A stretch of DNA of 64,000 nt, taken from contig JBFWOQ010000008.1 in NCBI GenBank assembly GCA_050250395.1, positions 22,650 to 86,649 on the forward strand, in the 5' to 3' direction. Position 1 is the first letter of the stretch, and each line of letters opens with the position of its first letter. Shown piece after piece: positions 63,514-64,000 of the stretch. The notes beneath the pieces are model-generated. The model made no database searches. It was given only the letters and a program-made list of their open reading frames with translations, and was not told the DNA's origin. Made by a program: the position numbers and the translations under genes. The stretch comes from JAGPUQ01 sp050250395. Lineage in GTDB: Bacteria; Pseudomonadota; Gammaproteobacteria; Pseudomonadales; Porticoccaceae.

Positions 63514-63875
63514 CCCAATACTCAGGAATGCGCTGGTTGAAATGCGACCTGCAGATGCAGACGCCTGCGGATGCGCGACATTGGTCCGGAGACCGTCTCG
63601 AAGCTGGTCAAGAGGCTGCCGCAGCGCGGGCGTTTGCGGAGGCCTGTTATCAACAGCGTCTGGATGTGGTCGGCATAACCGACCACAACTTTCTGAGCAA
63701 GGACTTCATTCCACACCTGCAGACAGCATTCGATGAGATTGAGCGGGCGTTCAGCCACAAGATTACGTTATTTCCAGGGTTTGAACTTGAAGCTGATGTC
63801 GGCAAAGGAATGCATGTTCTGTGTCTTTTTGAGCCTGGAACAAGCGCCGACGACATAGACCATATTTTAACGGAA
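63510..63875 (+). pseudogene. PHP-domain protein (TrlF-like), truncated by an IS element
   Basis: The ATG overlaps the methyltransferase stop (ATGA), so this was the next gene of the same unit. About 122 codons precede the insertion. The N-terminus reads RWLKCDLQMQTPADARHW, then VVGITDHNF, LFPGFELEADV and MHVLCLFEPG. These correspond to successive PHP metal motifs, although the first has Gln-x-Gln instead of His-x-His. N-terminal PHP domains like this occur in large proteins with a C-terminal ATPase (TrlF family); the rest is not visible. Base composition is low for the window (29/60 G+C at 63721-63780). It may resume beyond the IS. Confidence 0.72.
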
Positions 63876-64000
63876 TGGACCGCCCCGGGTTCCGTGGAGG
63901 CTGTTTGGTTTAAGTCATGCCGCGATCTTGGCCTGACTGGCGAGTTGCCTATAGAAGTTTGCCTCAGCTTCTGCCGGAGGAATATACCCCAGGGATTCCA
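63876..64000 (-). mobile_element. IS3-family insertion sequence, one end
   Basis: Starts TGGACCGCCCCGGGTTCCGT at 63876, a terminal sequence of the IS3-family type with TG at the tip. It carries the 3' end of a transposase on the minus strand, 39 bp inside the tip. The other end and any target duplication lie outside the window. Confidence 0.8.
63915..64000 (-). CDS. IS3-family transposase OrfB, C-terminal fragment
   Basis: On the minus strand the last residues read ESLGYIPPAEAEANFYRQ followed by LASQAKIAA and TGA (63917-63915). This is the standard C-terminus of IS3-family OrfB transposases, which follows the DDE catalytic core. Only about 28 codons are inside the window. The stop lies just inside the IS end, as usual. 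Confidence 0.82.
   Translation of the reverse strand, partial: ESLGYIPPAEAEANFYRQLASQAKIAA

Overview
The window reads as chromosome of a high-GC gammaproteobacterium. Gene content and order resemble pseudomonads and related environmental Gammaproteobacteria: a fimU-pilVWXY1Y2E minor pilin operon beside pilS-pilR, a divergent bamD / rluD-pgeF block, and a lolCDE - nqrM - apbE - nqrFEDCBA - pnt - long-form gap series. The genus cannot be fixed from sequence alone. No rRNA or tRNA gene was seen.

Layout. 1-5267: leucine/isovalerate (or acyclic terpenoid) catabolism, with the end of an isovaleryl-CoA dehydrogenase, an SDR, and the beta and alpha subunits of a biotin-dependent acyl-CoA carboxylase. 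5482-8307: a PilU-type ATPase, then an acyl-CoA dehydrogenase framed by REP-like palindromic repeats. 8308-13054: NAD synthetase and the PilS/PilR two-component system. 13181-20076: the complete minor pilin/PilY1 operon on the minus strand. 20391-23664: HopJ-like protein, PgeF, RluD and divergent BamD. 23843-31320: a CzcCBA-type metal efflux operon with a His-rich CzcI-like protein and a DMT transporter carrying a His-rich tail. 31391-37074: ispH-fkpB-lspA-ileS-ribF, tightly overlapping. 37238-42799: MurJ, a DUF2062 protein and LolCDE. 43011-50639: a small secreted protein, then NqrM, ApbE and the six subunits of Na+-translocating NADH:quinone reductase. 51003-56311: an unknown lipoprotein, a three-gene proton-translocating transhydrogenase and a long GAPDH-like dehydrogenase.

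56785-64000 is the accessory region. It holds a Type III-like restriction enzyme (helicase plus PD-(D/E)XK nuclease), a VapBC toxin-antitoxin pair, a large beta-class DNA methyltransferase, and a PHP-domain gene whose start overlaps the methyltransferase stop. The PHP gene is interrupted after about 122 codons by the end of an IS3-family element that runs off the window. The methyltransferase shows a compositionally foreign target-recognition segment and an in-frame insertion of a palindromic repeat. This locus is the best candidate for an incompletely described defence system.

Working together: PilS/PilR, PilU and the minor pilins serve type IV pili. NQR with its maturation factors and the transhydrogenase couple Na+/H+ gradients to NAD(P)H pools. 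LolCDE, BamD, LspA and MurJ build the envelope. Start codons were re-chosen from ribosome-binding sites, stop/start overlaps and family N-termini, because high GC creates long spurious reading frames on both strands.
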